Source of the DNA: Perkinsus chesapeaki
Lineage: Eukaryota; Perkinsozoa; Perkinsida; Perkinsidae
Direction: 5' to 3'
DNA length: 64,000 nucleotides
Assembly: GCA_013115145.1 (NCBI GenBank)
Contig: JAAPAO010000020.1
Span: forward strand, 68,811 to 132,810
The position numbers were made by a program, and so were the translations under genes. Shown here piece after piece: positions 34,224-46,469 of this stretch (the first letter of the stretch is position 1; each line of letters starts with the position of its first letter). The notes under the pieces were generated by a model. That model saw only the letters and a program-made list of their open reading frames with translations, had not been told where the DNA came from and ran no database searches.

Positions 34224-35328
34224 TGGCTTGCTTCGCTCCGCTAAGATTAGGATGTTTTAGTTATGACATAGAGGGCGGTGGTAAGGAGGATCGGTTGAAT
34301 ATCCTTAAGAAGATCATCGACTCGGACACGGCCTCCGGTAACATTGATACTGTCATAGATCGAGCCTTCAGCCTTTCCATCTTGTCGAAGAATCTACTTG
34401 GCCATTGCCACAGTTGCTTGGGCACATACGCCGCGCGAGAGCGTGAAGCGTCGTCACATTTCGCCCTTCGTAATGACTACTTGTGAAATTTATTTAGTGT
34501 GATTGTTATAGGCCAGGACCTACGTATCTGTAACCGCTCGCTGTGTGTAGCTGTGTCGGTTGCTATGCAGATGATTGTTTCCTCGCAGACACCCTCCTCG
34601 ATGGAGAGGCCCGAGATATTGACCGACGAGACCTTACGCGGTTTAAGTAGGTATCTTCTGTGTCGCATTTCTGTATCCTCTCAGTGGAACTGCTGTACTA
34701 CGATCATAACTCAGGTGGTTGAAGGCCCAGATGGCAGAGAAGGCCAGCAAACCTGTCCAAGACATTGACTTTGCGTTGTGATCGCCTTTACAGCATGCAC
34801 TGATGTTGAGTGTCCGTTTCTTAATAGTTTCTGCGTCATAAAAGGCATTGAGGAGGGAAGTTGTTAATGCAAAGCAAAACGTTAATTTAACAGGAAGGTC
34901 CTTCAAGTGCGTTTGCATGTCGTCGTAAAAGCATCACACTTCACCTTGCTCTTTGTTCTCACCCATCTCTTGGATCCTTGTCTATGCGTGCAGAAGCTAT
35001 GGCGCGCGAAAGTAGATTTTATATAGCGGCGGGTCGATTGAGCTTTACGCTGCTGTACTCATCCAACTACACAGGAGATCCATCCTTCAGCATCACTCTT
35101 CCGCTTACCCTCCGCCTTGCTATCTACCTTGTTTTTGCCATTTTCCTCCATTGCGTGGTTTACGCTAGGAAACTGTCTCCTTGCACTCGGTAGCCCCCTC
35201 TGTGGCTGACGGTCCGATTAATGGATGATATCGAGGTATTGTTGTTGACAGGTTTTTGTTTTCCTTTCTTCGTGTTTTGTAACTACCACCCTTCCTTATT
35301 CTTCCATCTGCTGTGCTGTTACAACTGA
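34224..35328. other. Intergenic region, weak coding signal only
   Basis: About 1.1 kb. A plus-strand frame near 34270-34390 reads DRLNILKKIIDSDTASGNID, and frames near 34560-34720 look weakly coding on both strands, but I could not build a model or match a family. It may hold a degraded gene or UTRs. Confidence 0.3.
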
Positions 35329-36342
35329 ATGACTCGCTCCATTAGTAGTAGTGTTGCCTTATATAGCAGAGTTAAGAACACCTTCCTCGACTTCGGTTAT
35401 GGTAGTAATGACGAGGCTGACCTTCAAGCTGGTGGTGCTCGCCAGAGAAGTCTAAGCTGCCCGCCATTGAACTGCAAGGCCTTAACGAGCCCGACTACGA
35501 TGATGTTGAGAAAGGTCCCGAAGACGTGCACGGTTGATACTCTTACCGCTGTCTTAAACGAGAGGGGTTTCTCTGGTCTCTATGACTTCATTTATGTTCC
35601 CCTCGATTTCAAGACCCGTCAGTCCACTGGGTTTGCCTTCATCAATTTTTGTTCTAATGAGGTTGCCCAGTCGTTCACCGGTAAGTTTCATCTAACTAAG
35701 TTGGCAAATAGGACTATTAAGGTCTGTCCAGCACGTGTACAGGGTCTCTCTGCTAACGTGGAACACTTCAAGAACAATCCGGTAAACTTCGCTACTGAGC
35801 ACTTCAGACCTAAACTATTTGAGCTCGGTACTGGTCGCCTACTACCCTTCCCCAAGCCCGACTGTGTTCAGCAGACACCATCGAGTCCTACCTCTAGCAG
35901 TACGATGACAACTTCTGTATCTCTTAGTGGTGGAAGTAGCATCAGCGGTGATTCAGAACACCGCCTCCGTCGTGGTAATGAACATCATCGTGGTAGTAAC
36001 GGCGACTGGCCGAGTTACCATGGTAACAACACTCACCACCTTAGAGATAGCATTCTCTTCATTGGAGGCCTTCATGCCAGGACTACGGCTAAATCTATAT
36101 TGGAGGTTATCCCTAATGCTATTGATGTTCATGTACCACTACATACCGAGACTGGTTTTTCTAGAGGCTTTGCTTACGTCAAGCTCGCAAGCCCCCATGA
36201 TGTTAATAAGTTCCTTACCTCGGATAATATTATTATTGACGGTAAAGCTGTTGGATTCCGTCCGTTCAGAGGCCGAGATTACAAAAACTCGCCCTCTCTG
36301 CTTCGTAGTCAGCCAGTCTCGGCATTAAGCTATGCTGTTTAA
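35329..36342 (+). CDS. Mei2-like RNA-binding protein, intronless
   Basis: 337-residue protein in a single exon. Residues about 55-155 form a Mei2-type C-terminal RRM (RRM_2): TTMMLRKVPKTCTVDTL, GLYDFIYVPLDFKTRQSTGF, AFINFCSNEVAQSFTGKFH and CPARVQGLSANVEHF, matching the YDFxYLPxDF and ARxQGxxxxxxHF hallmarks. A Ser/Thr- and His-rich linker follows (about 185-240). A second RRM-like domain is at about 240-320 (DSILFIGGLHARTTAKSI, TGFSRGFAYVKLASPHDV). Mei2 proteins bind RNA and control meiosis or development in yeasts and plants, and many alveolates carry several. The lack of introns contrasts with its neighbours and suggests retroposition. Confidence 0.9.
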   Translation: MTRSISSSVALYSRVKNTFLDFGYGSNDEADLQAGGARQRSLSCPPLNCKALTSPTTMMLRKVPKTCTVDTLTAVLNERGFSGLYDFIYVPLDFKTRQSTGFAFINFCSNEVAQSFTGKFHLTKLANRTIKVCPARVQGLSANVEHFKNNPVNFATEHFRPKLFELGTGRLLPFPKPDCVQQTPSSPTSSSTMTTSVSLSGGSSISGDSEHRLRRGNEHHRGSNGDWPSYHGNNTHHLRDSILFIGGLHARTTAKSILEVIPNAIDVHVPLHTETGFSRGFAYVKLASPHDVNKFLTSDNIIIDGKAVGFRPFRGRDYKNSPSLLRSQPVSALSYAV

Positions 36343-37365
36343 ATCATCAGATCCTTGTATTGTATTCGGTGTTGGATATTCAGTCTATCACCGCCTTTTT
36401 GTGGTTTAACGGCGGCGTCCTATTTTCTGTTGTATCGGATATAATCTATCCGCACATCATCTTTTTGTAACCAGGAAATCTAATGCTAAAATAGTCAGTT
36501 ACGCCAATCGCTCATATTTTTCCTGGTCTAATATAGTCGTAGAATCTATCGAATAATCATACGGTCCTAATATATCTCCGCGACAAAACTGCGGCTATTC
36601 TATTATGTTACTATCTTCCTGAACTCTATTCCTACGTCTCTTTAGCACAATCATACTTTCCTGTCACTAAATGTGCTAAATGTTATTTATATTTCTGATG
36701 CCCCGTTCTCTGTTATCCATCACCACCAGCAGTCTCCTCTTCTGGTTGATCGGCTCGCTGCACTCGTTGAGTGTGCCATTCCAGACCTAACAGTCTGCGC
36801 TGATCCGTTGGTCTGCTGGATCCTCTTGGTGTCCACAGTCGTTATGCTCGAGTTTACTTGATGAGCTATAAGGAGCAATTTGTGTATCTTTTTATTTCGT
36901 TGTCATGGCAAGGATTGTCGCCTCCAGCAGCCACTTGTTGCTGAGGCTCTATATTTTACACGCCACCCTTGTGTGGTTTAACTCTTATTTCCAGCGTCTA
37001 TTGCTCTTAGCAATACCGCATGCACCTATTATCCTGTCCGTCGTTTATGTCAGATGAGCTTGTACAAATCAGACTGTGCTTGTTACTGGATAATTGTATT
37101 GCTTTCTTAGCCTTCGCTGTTGCGTTATACAGTTAATGCATTTGTGCGACAAGTGCAGGGGGGAATCTGCGTGTGCCTAGTTGTGCATTGTAAAGCCTTT
37201 GTTGACTTTGAGCATTGAAGCTCATCTCAGCTTGGAGAGTTCAGCCGACATGCCGCCACCCGGCTGTCGGTCATCTTCCCTTCTCCCGAATGTATAGTGA
37301 TTCACTATCAAACAAAGTATAACAAAACAACTATAACGACAATAGGAAAATAACAACAACATTTC
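36343..37365. other. Convergent intergenic region
   Basis: About 1 kb, AT-richer than its surroundings, between the 3' ends of the Mei2-like gene and the EF-hand-like gene. It holds only short frames (up to 62 residues) without motifs. Probably UTRs. Confidence 0.4.
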
Positions 37366-38722
37366 TCATGCAAAATGCACATTCAAATGGACCTGTAGAG
37401 TTCCTCCTGGAGTGACTCCTTCTTTCATGCAAAGCTCATGTATAGTCTCAGTGCAATGAGTCGGTACCTCAATACTGGAACATTCCAACCTACTTGCAGC
37501 CTCTACCCATGGCCGGTCTTTTATCTCCTTCATAGCTGGATGATTCGGCATGATAACATCATCGTAAACCTGATAAGCTACCACTTCTAGAATGACCACG
37601 CGCTCGATTCACCTCTTTGACGGTCCAAGTGCTCAAGACAGCTCTCTTCCAGCTCTCCTCTCTCATTTTAACATTTAATACTATCGGGTAGGTATCACAC
37701 TCATCGTCATCAGTACTTAGCCTGATTGTCACCATACCGTATGACCCTAGACCCTAGCAGCAGCAGCTACTCCTCAGTGAGGTCTGGCACCGGTCCCTCA
37801 GGTCTATGTCGTTCTATCCACTCCTCGAATTGCTCCATTGTAATATACTCCTCCAATGGCCCTCCCACAAACTCGTTCTGCACATATGTGGATACGTAAC
37901 GTTCCAGCGCTCCTTCCCTCAAGTCGGAGTTCTTCAAACCATCCAACTGCAACAGCAGCAGCCGTCGGCACTTGGTCAGCGGCTTACCACCTACTAATTG
38001 CTTCTGGGCGATCTCCTTGCCCTCTTTGGTGCCCATGTACTGTACCGGGATGAAGATCGCGTTGCATAGGTCAACTTGCAGTGTGGCTTCCAACCTCAGA
38101 TGGTTCTCTATTGCATCTCCCAAGTCCCTATCAACTGCTACCCACACGGTATCAACCTCTCCTCACCGCCGTGAGATTCTGCCATCCTCGTCGATGTCAC
38201 ATAACAGGTAGAGTAGACGCGCCCAGCTGGCTGGCTCGGCTAATGGACCCGTCTTCGGCGATCGAGTCCATCATCGTGCTTACATGTCCGGAGCACTTGT
38301 CGCATTGCCAAACAGTCATAAAGGTTTGGATCCTTCTTTGGCCCACCAGCAATGCGAAGTATCCTCTTTGCGACTTGAGATCCTTTGAGGTACTTCAATT
38401 CCAACACTTCCAATACAGTCGCTTCCTCTGCCACGAGCTGTCCTATGAAATGACAGAGTCCTTACTGGACAGTTTTTGATGATAACAGCGAATAGCCGTC
38501 GCCGCGATCCGATGCAGTCGAGGCTTGGGAATGCCACTGAGGACCTGCGATAGAGTAGCTCCCGGCCCTCCCAACTCTCATCACCCTATCCAAGCTTTTG
38601 CCTTCATCATCAGTGGATGCCTCCAGAATAGATACCACCACATCATTACGATCCTTATCCCTCAAAGATGAGGCCATCGAAGCATCCCCTTTATACAGCA
38701 GTTCGCATCGCCTGAATGCCAT
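37366..38722 (-). CDS. Unrecognised protein with one EF-hand-like loop
   Basis: Starts MAFRRCELLYKGDASMASSL at 38722. An exon near 38440-38290 gives AEEATVLEVLELKYLKGSQV and AMRQVLR. The next exon (about 38235-38175) reads SWARLLYLLCDIDEDGRISR; DIDEDGRIS fits an EF-hand calcium loop after a hydrophobic helix. The large exon to 37767 gives WVAVDRDLGDAIENHLRLEA, CNAIFIPVQYMGTKEGKEIA and ERYVSTYVQNEFVGGPLEEY. The reading may end there (TEE-stop) or splice to 3' exons at 37600-37366 (VYDDVIMPNHPAMKEIKDRP, VPTHCTETIHELCMKEGVTP). I do not recognise the family, and a single EF-hand could be chance. Some junctions are unresolved. Confidence 0.4.
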
Positions 38723-39130
38723 GATAGGTATTCATCACAAATGCTCAAGTGATACCTGTCCTCGTAGGTTGGGGGGCGGATGGGTGACGAAGGAGCTTCA
38801 CCCTTGGCCGTGGGAGACTGACGAGCTCCTTTTCCGGAAAGGCATGCGTTGCCCATTCTCTTCAACAGTCGGCTTGAAAGAAATCTGTTATTTACCCTTC
38901 CAAGCGTTCCGCCGCGAAGGTATTAACAAACACAAGTGGCGGGGGTGGATCCGCGGAAATATATCAACAAGAGGCTACAATTTACGTAGAGTACTAGGGA
39001 AGTGTGGAAAGGAGCCTCGAGGGTATAGTAGGAGGACTGGGCGGGGGGGGTGGGGTATGGTAACAGGTAATGGTACAAAGGCAGCAACAGCAAAAGGTGG
39101 AGGAATGACAACAATGGCACTCAGAAAAGT

Positions 39131-42100
39131 CTAATGTGGTTTACGTTGCCAGGCCGATCTCCCCTTGCCAGGAGAGCCTCCTCCTCCTCCACCACCGGCT
39201 GCTGATGATGATGAAGCAGGCCATAAATCCCCTCCACCATAATGATCCCAACCGCCACTACGATCGCCCCAAGAATTGGCTCCTATAGGCCTGAGACAGT
39301 AACAATAATAACAGAGTTAATAACCGCTTATTACCCCGAATCAGTGGCGTCACCGATACTGGAAGCACTCTTCTTTGCCCGGCGTCTCCTGGCCACAACG
39401 CTCCTCGACCGGCTGGCACTGTCACTGTCATCCCTTCGTCTCCTCCTCCCGCCTCCTCGGGGTGATGACCGTGAACCCTTGTCTGGGCTCCGGTAGTACA
39501 TCCTGTTTCTTTCCCTATCATCATTCCTCCGTCTCGCTGGTGGTGTCCGGCTCCGAGATGACCTAGCCGTGCCCCTCACCGATGCCCCTCCACCAGACCT
39601 GGCTGCGCTGGCGCCCCGCCTCAGTGCCTCTCGAGGATCCCCTAGAGCAGGCTCTGCAGAAACAGACGATGGCCCCCCACTAGCAGGTCGAGGGGCCACT
39701 GGGGCCGCTGGGGTCGCTGATAATAACATATGATTGCTGCACCGCTGCCGTATGAGCGAAGTGAGCTCCACAATTGCCCGAACGTCTCCTTCGGTGAGGG
39801 CTACCTCGGGTATTCGAGGAGCGCCGCCGCCGACCGGTACTGGCTGGGGTGCTGCCATAGCGACCCCCAGCGCTTGTTGTTGCTGCTGCATCGATGGCAT
39901 AGTGTCGCTCACTGCCGCTGGGGACATCTCCGCATTACCCTGTATACCGCTGTAGGCAGATACAGCCGTGGCTGGTGTGGCGGCCTCAGTACTAGGTATC
40001 CCCGATGGGCTCGGCCCTGCTACTGCTGCTGCTGATGGGGGTGAGATGGCGGGGCTCATAGGACTAGCTGGTCGTCGGTTGTTAAGCCAAGATGCCTCCC
40101 TAGCAGCCGACATGGCCGCCCGAGCGATAGCCGGTGACATCTGCGAGGGCAAACTAGTACCAGTTGGTCGTTCGAGTGGTCGGCTAGAGGATGGTGGCCT
40201 CCGTGGATCGCCTTTAGGTGGTTGTTGTTGCTCCTCTTCTACCACTGGGGACTTGGGGCCCTGCTGCGCCTCGGCAGACGTCGGCCTCGAGTCACTAGCA
40301 TGATGATGCAGATATTGCTCGTAGCTGGAAGACCAGTTCCGTGGCTGCCGACTAGCAGCAGCCCAACTAGTAGCTGCTGCTGTTGTTGGTGGTCCCCGAT
40401 GTAACGGCCACTCCACCCCAGCAGGCCCTCCCTTCTTTGGCCCCCACTCTCCGCCCTTGTACTTGGACCACTCTGGCCCTCCTCCTCCCTTTCCCCATTC
40501 CCCAGCTGATCCTTTATAATGTCCCCATTTGCTAGCGGCCGCCGGCTGCCTATGATGATGGTACTGCTGCTGCTGTTGCTGCCATCTCGATCCAGCGCCC
40601 TTCTGCCCCCCTCCTCCTGCTGCTGATGCGGCCATCATGTGCTGGGAATGAGGAGCATAGGAGGAGAAGGTGTACTCAGGATGCGGAGCCAGCCGTGGAA
40701 GTGACTCGAAGGGTAGGTATATCTGAGAGGCCCAGCCTGTTGCCCCCCCACCACCATCTACTGCACTACCTTCATAATACCCTGGGCCCTCCGCTGCGGC
40801 TCAGTCTCCCCCAGTAGGCCTCGAATGCCCACTCTATCTGAACAATGGCACCAGCCAGTAGCCCTCCTCAGGCTCCTCCTCCGCTTACTTGTGTCCGTCC
40901 CTGTGACCGCCGCCGCTGCCCCAATGCTAGTATGCGGCACTGCATCCCGCCAAGTGGGCAGTTCAGCGTCCAGTTGGGCCTCCACGTCCGAAATCAACAC
41001 TCCCACCCCTCCGGCAAAGCCTTGGCCTCGAGATTCGAAGTTCAGTCGCACCTAATACGCCACGGAATAGAACTAGGAAATGCCCCGAAGTAGCTCACCG
41101 TAGTGATGACGTGACGTCGCAGCTGCACGGAAGGGTCACCGTCGGACTCCTTCGCACCGTTGCCTGATGCCTTCACGGCCTCCAGGGCTGCTGCCTGGTT
41201 GATCTCATAATGATTGTGCAACACCTGTCCCCGAATCTGAACCATGACCCCAAACCACTCTTCGCTTACATGCTCTGGTTGCTGGGCTGTCAGCAAGTTG
41301 GAGGCCGCCTGTTGATAGGTGACATGCCGAGCCCATGGGACAGCCAGGAGGGTCCGTGCCTCCGAGCACTTACTGCACACCTGTCTCGAAGAGAAGCTCG
41401 GGTAGACCGTGAAGCAAGAGGGGCAGTAACCCGACGGAAAACCTGACAACGTCACTGGCCATGTGGAGGGGCGGCAGCGTCCACTAGCCTACAGACGCTC
41501 GCGGCCTGGCCTTGGCGAGACCCTCCGACGACCCAGTGATCCGGACCAACGTGGGCGAAACGGCTACATGACAGCGACACCTGATGAAGGTACTGGAGCG
41601 ATGCCATCTGGAGGGAAGGCCAACCTTTAAAGGCTCCCAATTCGTCTGGGAGTCGCCAGCAAATCTTAGAAACTCCGCGTACTCCGGCGGCACGGGTATC
41701 TCGAAGCCCGCTATCGGTATGGGCGTATGAGGGCTGTTGGCCATCGGAGGGTAGAAGGCCTAAACGATAGTGAGCGAGGCTATAGGGTGCTCCGAGTACG
41801 AGGCGGCTGGCATGGACCAATGAGCTCCGGCCAGATCCTTTAAGGCCGTAATAAAGGAGGGAGTGTGTATCGGCAGATGCCAGCTTGATATGGGGAGGCA
41901 GAAGTGGAAGGTTGCCCTCCTCATGTGGGGTCGCTGATAGGAATATTGTGGCGCAGTGACGCTTCACTCTACTACTACCATTAACATATATAACTGCATA
42001 TTGCATCTTGCCGCTATCATCGGTCATTGTGGCTACAGTGGTGTAGCTGCACCCCAGGCTGCCGTGAAGGAGACCATTCGGGGCAGGCGGACGGCCGGCA

Positions 42101-42646
42101 ATCACGCAAAGGTACTGTCACCACCACATTAGCCACACCCCTCTGGCACAAGCTTACCCCAATACACAGAGTCTGCGTCCGAGCCTGCTCCCTTAGGAAT
42201 CCGTTGGTGGCCGCCGAAAGACCAAAGAGACATAGACCTGACCCAAGGGCCGCGGAATCATCATCAACGGTGGTGATGGGCTTTTTCCTCCTCCTACCGC
42301 TGTATTCCTCATCGATGACGCCAGCAATGAGTTCTACCTCCTCTGGCCGGCAGGCTCCATCTCCCTCCTCGGCTGCTATCAGAGCCCTCGCCCAGGCAAT
42401 AGCGGTGTCTACGGAACACCCAACTGGCTTGACACAAAGCATGAAGGTGTCGGCTCTGTGATGCAGCTGAAAACAAGGAGATGAGCTGGATAGAGGGACC
42501 CTGGACTTACAATGGGAACCTTGCCAGTCGGCATAGGATAGGTCACAGTCTTCTCGCCAATGTCAGACCCCAGACCCTTACCCCCCGCAGCCTCGATGCT
42601 GATAGGAATGCAGCCATTGCCACCGCCCCGTTACCCGAGTCATGTC
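39131..42646 (-). CDS. RS/Q-rich nuclear-type protein (possibly the 3' part of the adjoining gene)
   Basis: A long 3' exon (about 40720-39331) is low-complexity: Gly/Gln/His-rich, then Pro/Ser/Ala-rich, then an arginine-serine tail (SRSRTPPARRRNDDRERNRM, DSDSASRSRSVVARRRRA). A final exon is Gly/Ser-rich and ends KPH-stop at 39131. RS tails are typical of splicing-related proteins. Upstream exons include HRADTFMLCVKPVGCSVDTA (about 42470), EEVELIAGVIDEEYSGRRRK (about 42330), IPIAGFEIPVPPEYAEFLRF (about 41710), VAVSPTLVRITGSSEGLAKA (about 41560, KH-like in style only), QQAASNLLTAQQPEHVSEEW (about 41300) and VLISDVEAQLDAELPTWRDA (about 41000). I cannot name the family. The 5' limit is uncertain: a phase-correct splice near 42650-42600 allows reading straight on from the lysine-rich exon of the CW/chromodomain gene, so the two may be one gene of about 7 kb. 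Confidence 0.45.
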
Positions 42647-45600
42647 TTACTCCCTATCTGCCTTCGACTTCTTCCCTTTTTTGTGTTTCATTTTCTTTCC
42701 TTCATGCTTCTTCTTTTTCTTCCGCCTCTTAACAGCGGCGGTCACTTCATCCTCCTCCCCATCCTCATCATCGCTTGAGTCTCCATTGCCCGCTGCCGAT
42801 GCTTGCCGCTTCCTCTTGCCTGACCACCCCATCCTACGTCACCCATCAACTACCCCACTTACCCGCTCTCTCTGGTGCTTCCTCTACCTCAGCATCTACC
42901 TCAGCCGGTTGGCCCCGGCCCGCCACCTTCGAGAGTTTCATCGGCTCCTCAGCCTCGTCCTTAAGTGCACTTCCTCTTCTCTTAGCTGCTGACTTTGCTG
43001 GGGTCCTCGAGTGTTGGCCTACACATAACCATCTCTACCACTGTATGTGGTGCTCACTAACCTCCTCCTTCAGCAGCAGTAGCAGTAAGCCGAGTCTTCT
43101 TCTTCCTAGGTGTCTTTGCCTCTCCTATCCGCCCTTCCCCAGGTTCCTCTGCATCCTCAATATCAATATCAGGTGTGTCTCCTTCATCTTCATCATCCGA
43201 GAACAGCCCTGCCACACTGACACACTGACGCCAGTGGCTAGCTCCCACCACTACCTTTGGATGGCCGGCCTCTTCCCTTTTTCTTAGTCACCTTGGCCGC
43301 AGCAGTCTTGCTGGCCTTGCCTTTAGTAGCTTTCCGTCTACCGCTACCCTTCTCACTGCCAACCACACTCCCCTCCATCTCAGCAGCCTTCTTCAATGTC
43401 CTCTTTCCCTTCAGCTTCCCCTTAGCCCCCTCCGCTTCCTTCTTCACCACCCCCGACTTCACCGCCGCCGTGGTGCTCTCAGCCTGACCAGCCTCCACCG
43501 CTGCCACAAAAGCTCTCATCAACCTGCGTTACCTTCACCACCGGAGCTGGCGCTTCCTTCTTCGGCTTCCCCTCTTCCTCCTTCCCCTGCTGCTGCTCTT
43601 GCTGCTTAGCCTTGATGGCCACCTGGACATGTCCTCCCCCGGCTCAGATGTAATGGTCTCACCTCAGCTGCTGCTGCTGCTGGCGCTGTCTGTTGGTCCG
43701 CTTTCACCTTCATCTGTTGCCTATGCTTCGCTGCCAGCATTGCCTGCTTCCTCTGCTCTATCCTTGAGTTGGCCTTCGGTCTTGCATGCCCCCTGGGATG
43801 CTCCAAGGCCTAAGCGCCATTCCTACTACTCACCCCAGCAGTATCCCATGCCTTACCGTATGTGATATCGCGGTTACACCCGCCGCCGCGGCCGTCCGCA
43901 GTGTTGGGTCCATCGACGACGACGACGACGACGACGACGCTGCTGCTGAGGTCAGAGCGCTCTGCTGCTGTTGAACTATGGAGGTAGCCGCCTATTCGAG
44001 AGACGTAGAGGAGGGAGCGGTATGGAATCTCCTACTGGCATGAACGACATGTCCGGCATTTTCGGCGGGGCAGGGGACACTGTCGGAGCCGTGGAAGGAC
44101 CTCGAGCCCGAAAGATAACGCCGCAAGTCGGCCGCACTAGGACCACCTACTACCTTGGTCCTCCCCAGGCTGACGTGCCGCTGCTGCTATGAGCTCCTCC
44201 TGCCTCTTGGCTCTCATGTCCGTGTACATGGTAGTCCGAGCCCTCTTCCTCCTAGCATCGGTAACCGACACCGAGGTTCCAGACCATCGACTGCCTTCCT
44301 TTCGAGCCACAGCCTTCATCTCCTCCGGTACCTTAGAATGACCTCTACCTCACCAAGCCTTACCCACTGGCACCCTCTACCTCAAGCAGGCGTGTGGCAG
44401 GCTCCCAGTCACCAAGTTGGACATCTGCCCCCTTCCATTTCACATAGTACCTATTGACAACCAACACTGCTCGATCTCCTCCTCCGCAGCCTTCTGCGCC
44501 TGCATATTACCGATCGTTTGGCTCATCCCAGTCCAACAGGCACTCTACAGCATCAACACTAACCTGTGCCACCTCCACGTTCCCTGAGGGGCTGGGATCG
44601 CTATCAGTAGCCAGAGGAAGTCCCCTCGAACTTGTTCGAGACTCGGAGCTCGAGTTGCCTCCGGTCGTCCCTTGCTGCTGCTGCTGTCGACTACCCCGTC
44701 TGGTGCCCCCTTTAGACTGCTGGTGCTGCTGGCGTGCTGGTGGTGGTGGCGACCCCAAGGAGGGTGTGGCAGCCGAATCGACCAAGAGCAGGTTTTGGTT
44801 GTCCATGACCCAATCACAGGGGTCCTCGCAAGACTTCCCAGGGAGCTCGGAGCAGACGAAGATCTGGTCCCGGCCTTCCTTAGCTTTTGCCAACTCAGGC
44901 GAGATCATCCTCCACCGTCGACACGAGTCACACTGTACCCAGCTGTTGATCATGCTTGGCGACAGAGGTTCAGGAGGTGCCGATGCTGCCTTCAGCTTAG
45001 GAGTGGTGCCCCCCTTCCGGGGCCTCCCGATCTTCCCGGCTCCCGCTCGGGCGCCTCCTCCTGCTGCTGCCTTCGAACCTGTCGTCTTGGCCTTGCCCGC
45101 TGCAGTCGGTGCCTTCTTAGGGCCCACCGCTGGACTCGACCGCTTCCCTGTTGTTGCCGGCTCAGTCGACTTCTTCCCTTCTGGTTTAGCTCTTGAGGAC
45201 CCTCCTCCTTCTTGAGCTGCCTCGGCAATGCTGCCAGAGGCATTATCGTCAGCCTTGGCCATAGCTACATCACCATTGTCTTCATCATCCTCTGACGGAC
45301 TCACTTGCACCGGTATCAATGGGAGCAGCTCCACCGTATCGAGCTGGGATGTTATCCAATCACAGGGGTCATCACAGGACATGCCTAGGAAGGAGCTGCA
45401 TGTTACACTAGAAGGAGAGTAGGGGTGATGTGCCGCTGCTGCTGTTGTTGCCTTTGCGCCACGGCGGCCAGACGACCGAGGCCGTAGCCTCCACTTCCCA
45501 CAGTCAGCGCATCTAACAAACTCTCCACCGTTACCAGAGGCCTTCCTGTTGTAGATGACAGAGCCATCCTCAAGACGTTTCAGGCCCCTATGCCGGAGGT

Positions 45601-46297
45601 CCTGGTCTGAGCTCGAATCGTACAGCAGCTCAGAGCTCACATCAATAGCCTTCCCGTCATCCTTGTAGGGCCTCGTCGGTATCCATTCTGGGCCCACCTT
45701 AACTTCAACCGCGGCTGGGTCTGCTGTACTATCGTCCACGGGCTGCTCCTCTGACGGAGCCGGTGTTGCTGAGACCGGCACCGGCTCCGATGAAGGAGCA
45801 TCTACCATGTCAGGGTCCACCCCCAAAAGGGATAATATCAAACGCTGGTTCGCATCATCGAAGGCCTTACTACCAACCACGTCCCGCTTCGAAGCATCAG
45901 GGCCACCCAGGTCGGCTGAGCAGGGCGAGCGGCTAAGAGGCGGTTGCTGCTGCTGCTGCTTCGGTGATGACTGCAGACTGGCCAAGTTCATGACCAAAGC
46001 TGATCCTCCGTAGGGAGCTACAGCCAATGGAGGCGCTGCTGCTGCTGCAGTAGAGACCACACTGGCAGCAGCCGCTCGCTCTAATGAGGGCATCATTACC
46101 CCCGATGGGCCTTCGCCTAAGACGTTAGTGGCCAGTACTGGTCCACCACTACCTGTTGCTGCTGCAGCAGCTGGTGATGATGGTACTTCGGTCAATGGTG
46201 ATAGAGAAGGAGCTTGGTCTTCCTCCTCTTGCTGCGTACTACTTGTTGACGGCAGAGGAGGAGGAGGTGGCTCATTGCCACCGCTGTCATTGCTCAT
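42647..46297 (-). CDS. Chromatin reader with two CW zinc fingers, AT-hooks and a chromodomain
   Basis: Predicted histone-binding nuclear protein. I start it at MSNDSGGNEPPPPP (46297). A disordered Ser/Ala/Pro/Gln-rich N-terminus leads to CW finger 1 (residues about 259-316): FVRCADCGKWRLRP, then GMSCDDPCDW. Next come an acidic linker, a Lys/Ala-rich part with an AT-hook (GKIGRPRKGG) and CW finger 2 (about 450-497): WVQCDSCRRWRM, then CSELPGKSCEDPCDW. Both fingers keep the four Cys and the Trp residues that read methylated H3K4. After an Arg/Gln/Ser-rich stretch, AVECLLDWDEPNDR splices in phase to YYVKWKGADVQLGDWEPATR, a chromodomain (about 44560-44345). Downstream exons are basic: RRKRARTTMYTDMRAKRQEE, a poly-Ser run from a GAC/TCG repeat (43915-43945), a second AT-hook (KKKGRGRPSKG, about 43260) and KRRKKKKKHEGKKMKHKKGK (about 42700). 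The 3' end is uncertain. Confidence 0.85.
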
Positions 46298-46469
46298 TAA
46301 CTCAAGAGGAGCTACACAACACCACCAATACCACCACCGCCACACCGACAGCTGCAGCGGCAGCCCACCCAACAGCAACACCCCTTCTTACTAGAAACAC
46401 TCCAATGGTAACAATGTAATATACGTTGAAGCAGCAGCGATGGTTGAAGAGGCGGCGGCGGTGGCCCTA

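Noticed and set aside
36673-36861. 62-residue hydrophobic plus-strand frame
   Set aside because: Isolated, short, in AT-rich intergenic DNA, with no family or splice support.
43915-43945. GAC trinucleotide array considered as a CRISPR-like or microsatellite locus
   Set aside because: It encodes a short poly-Ser stretch in an exon; there are no spacers.
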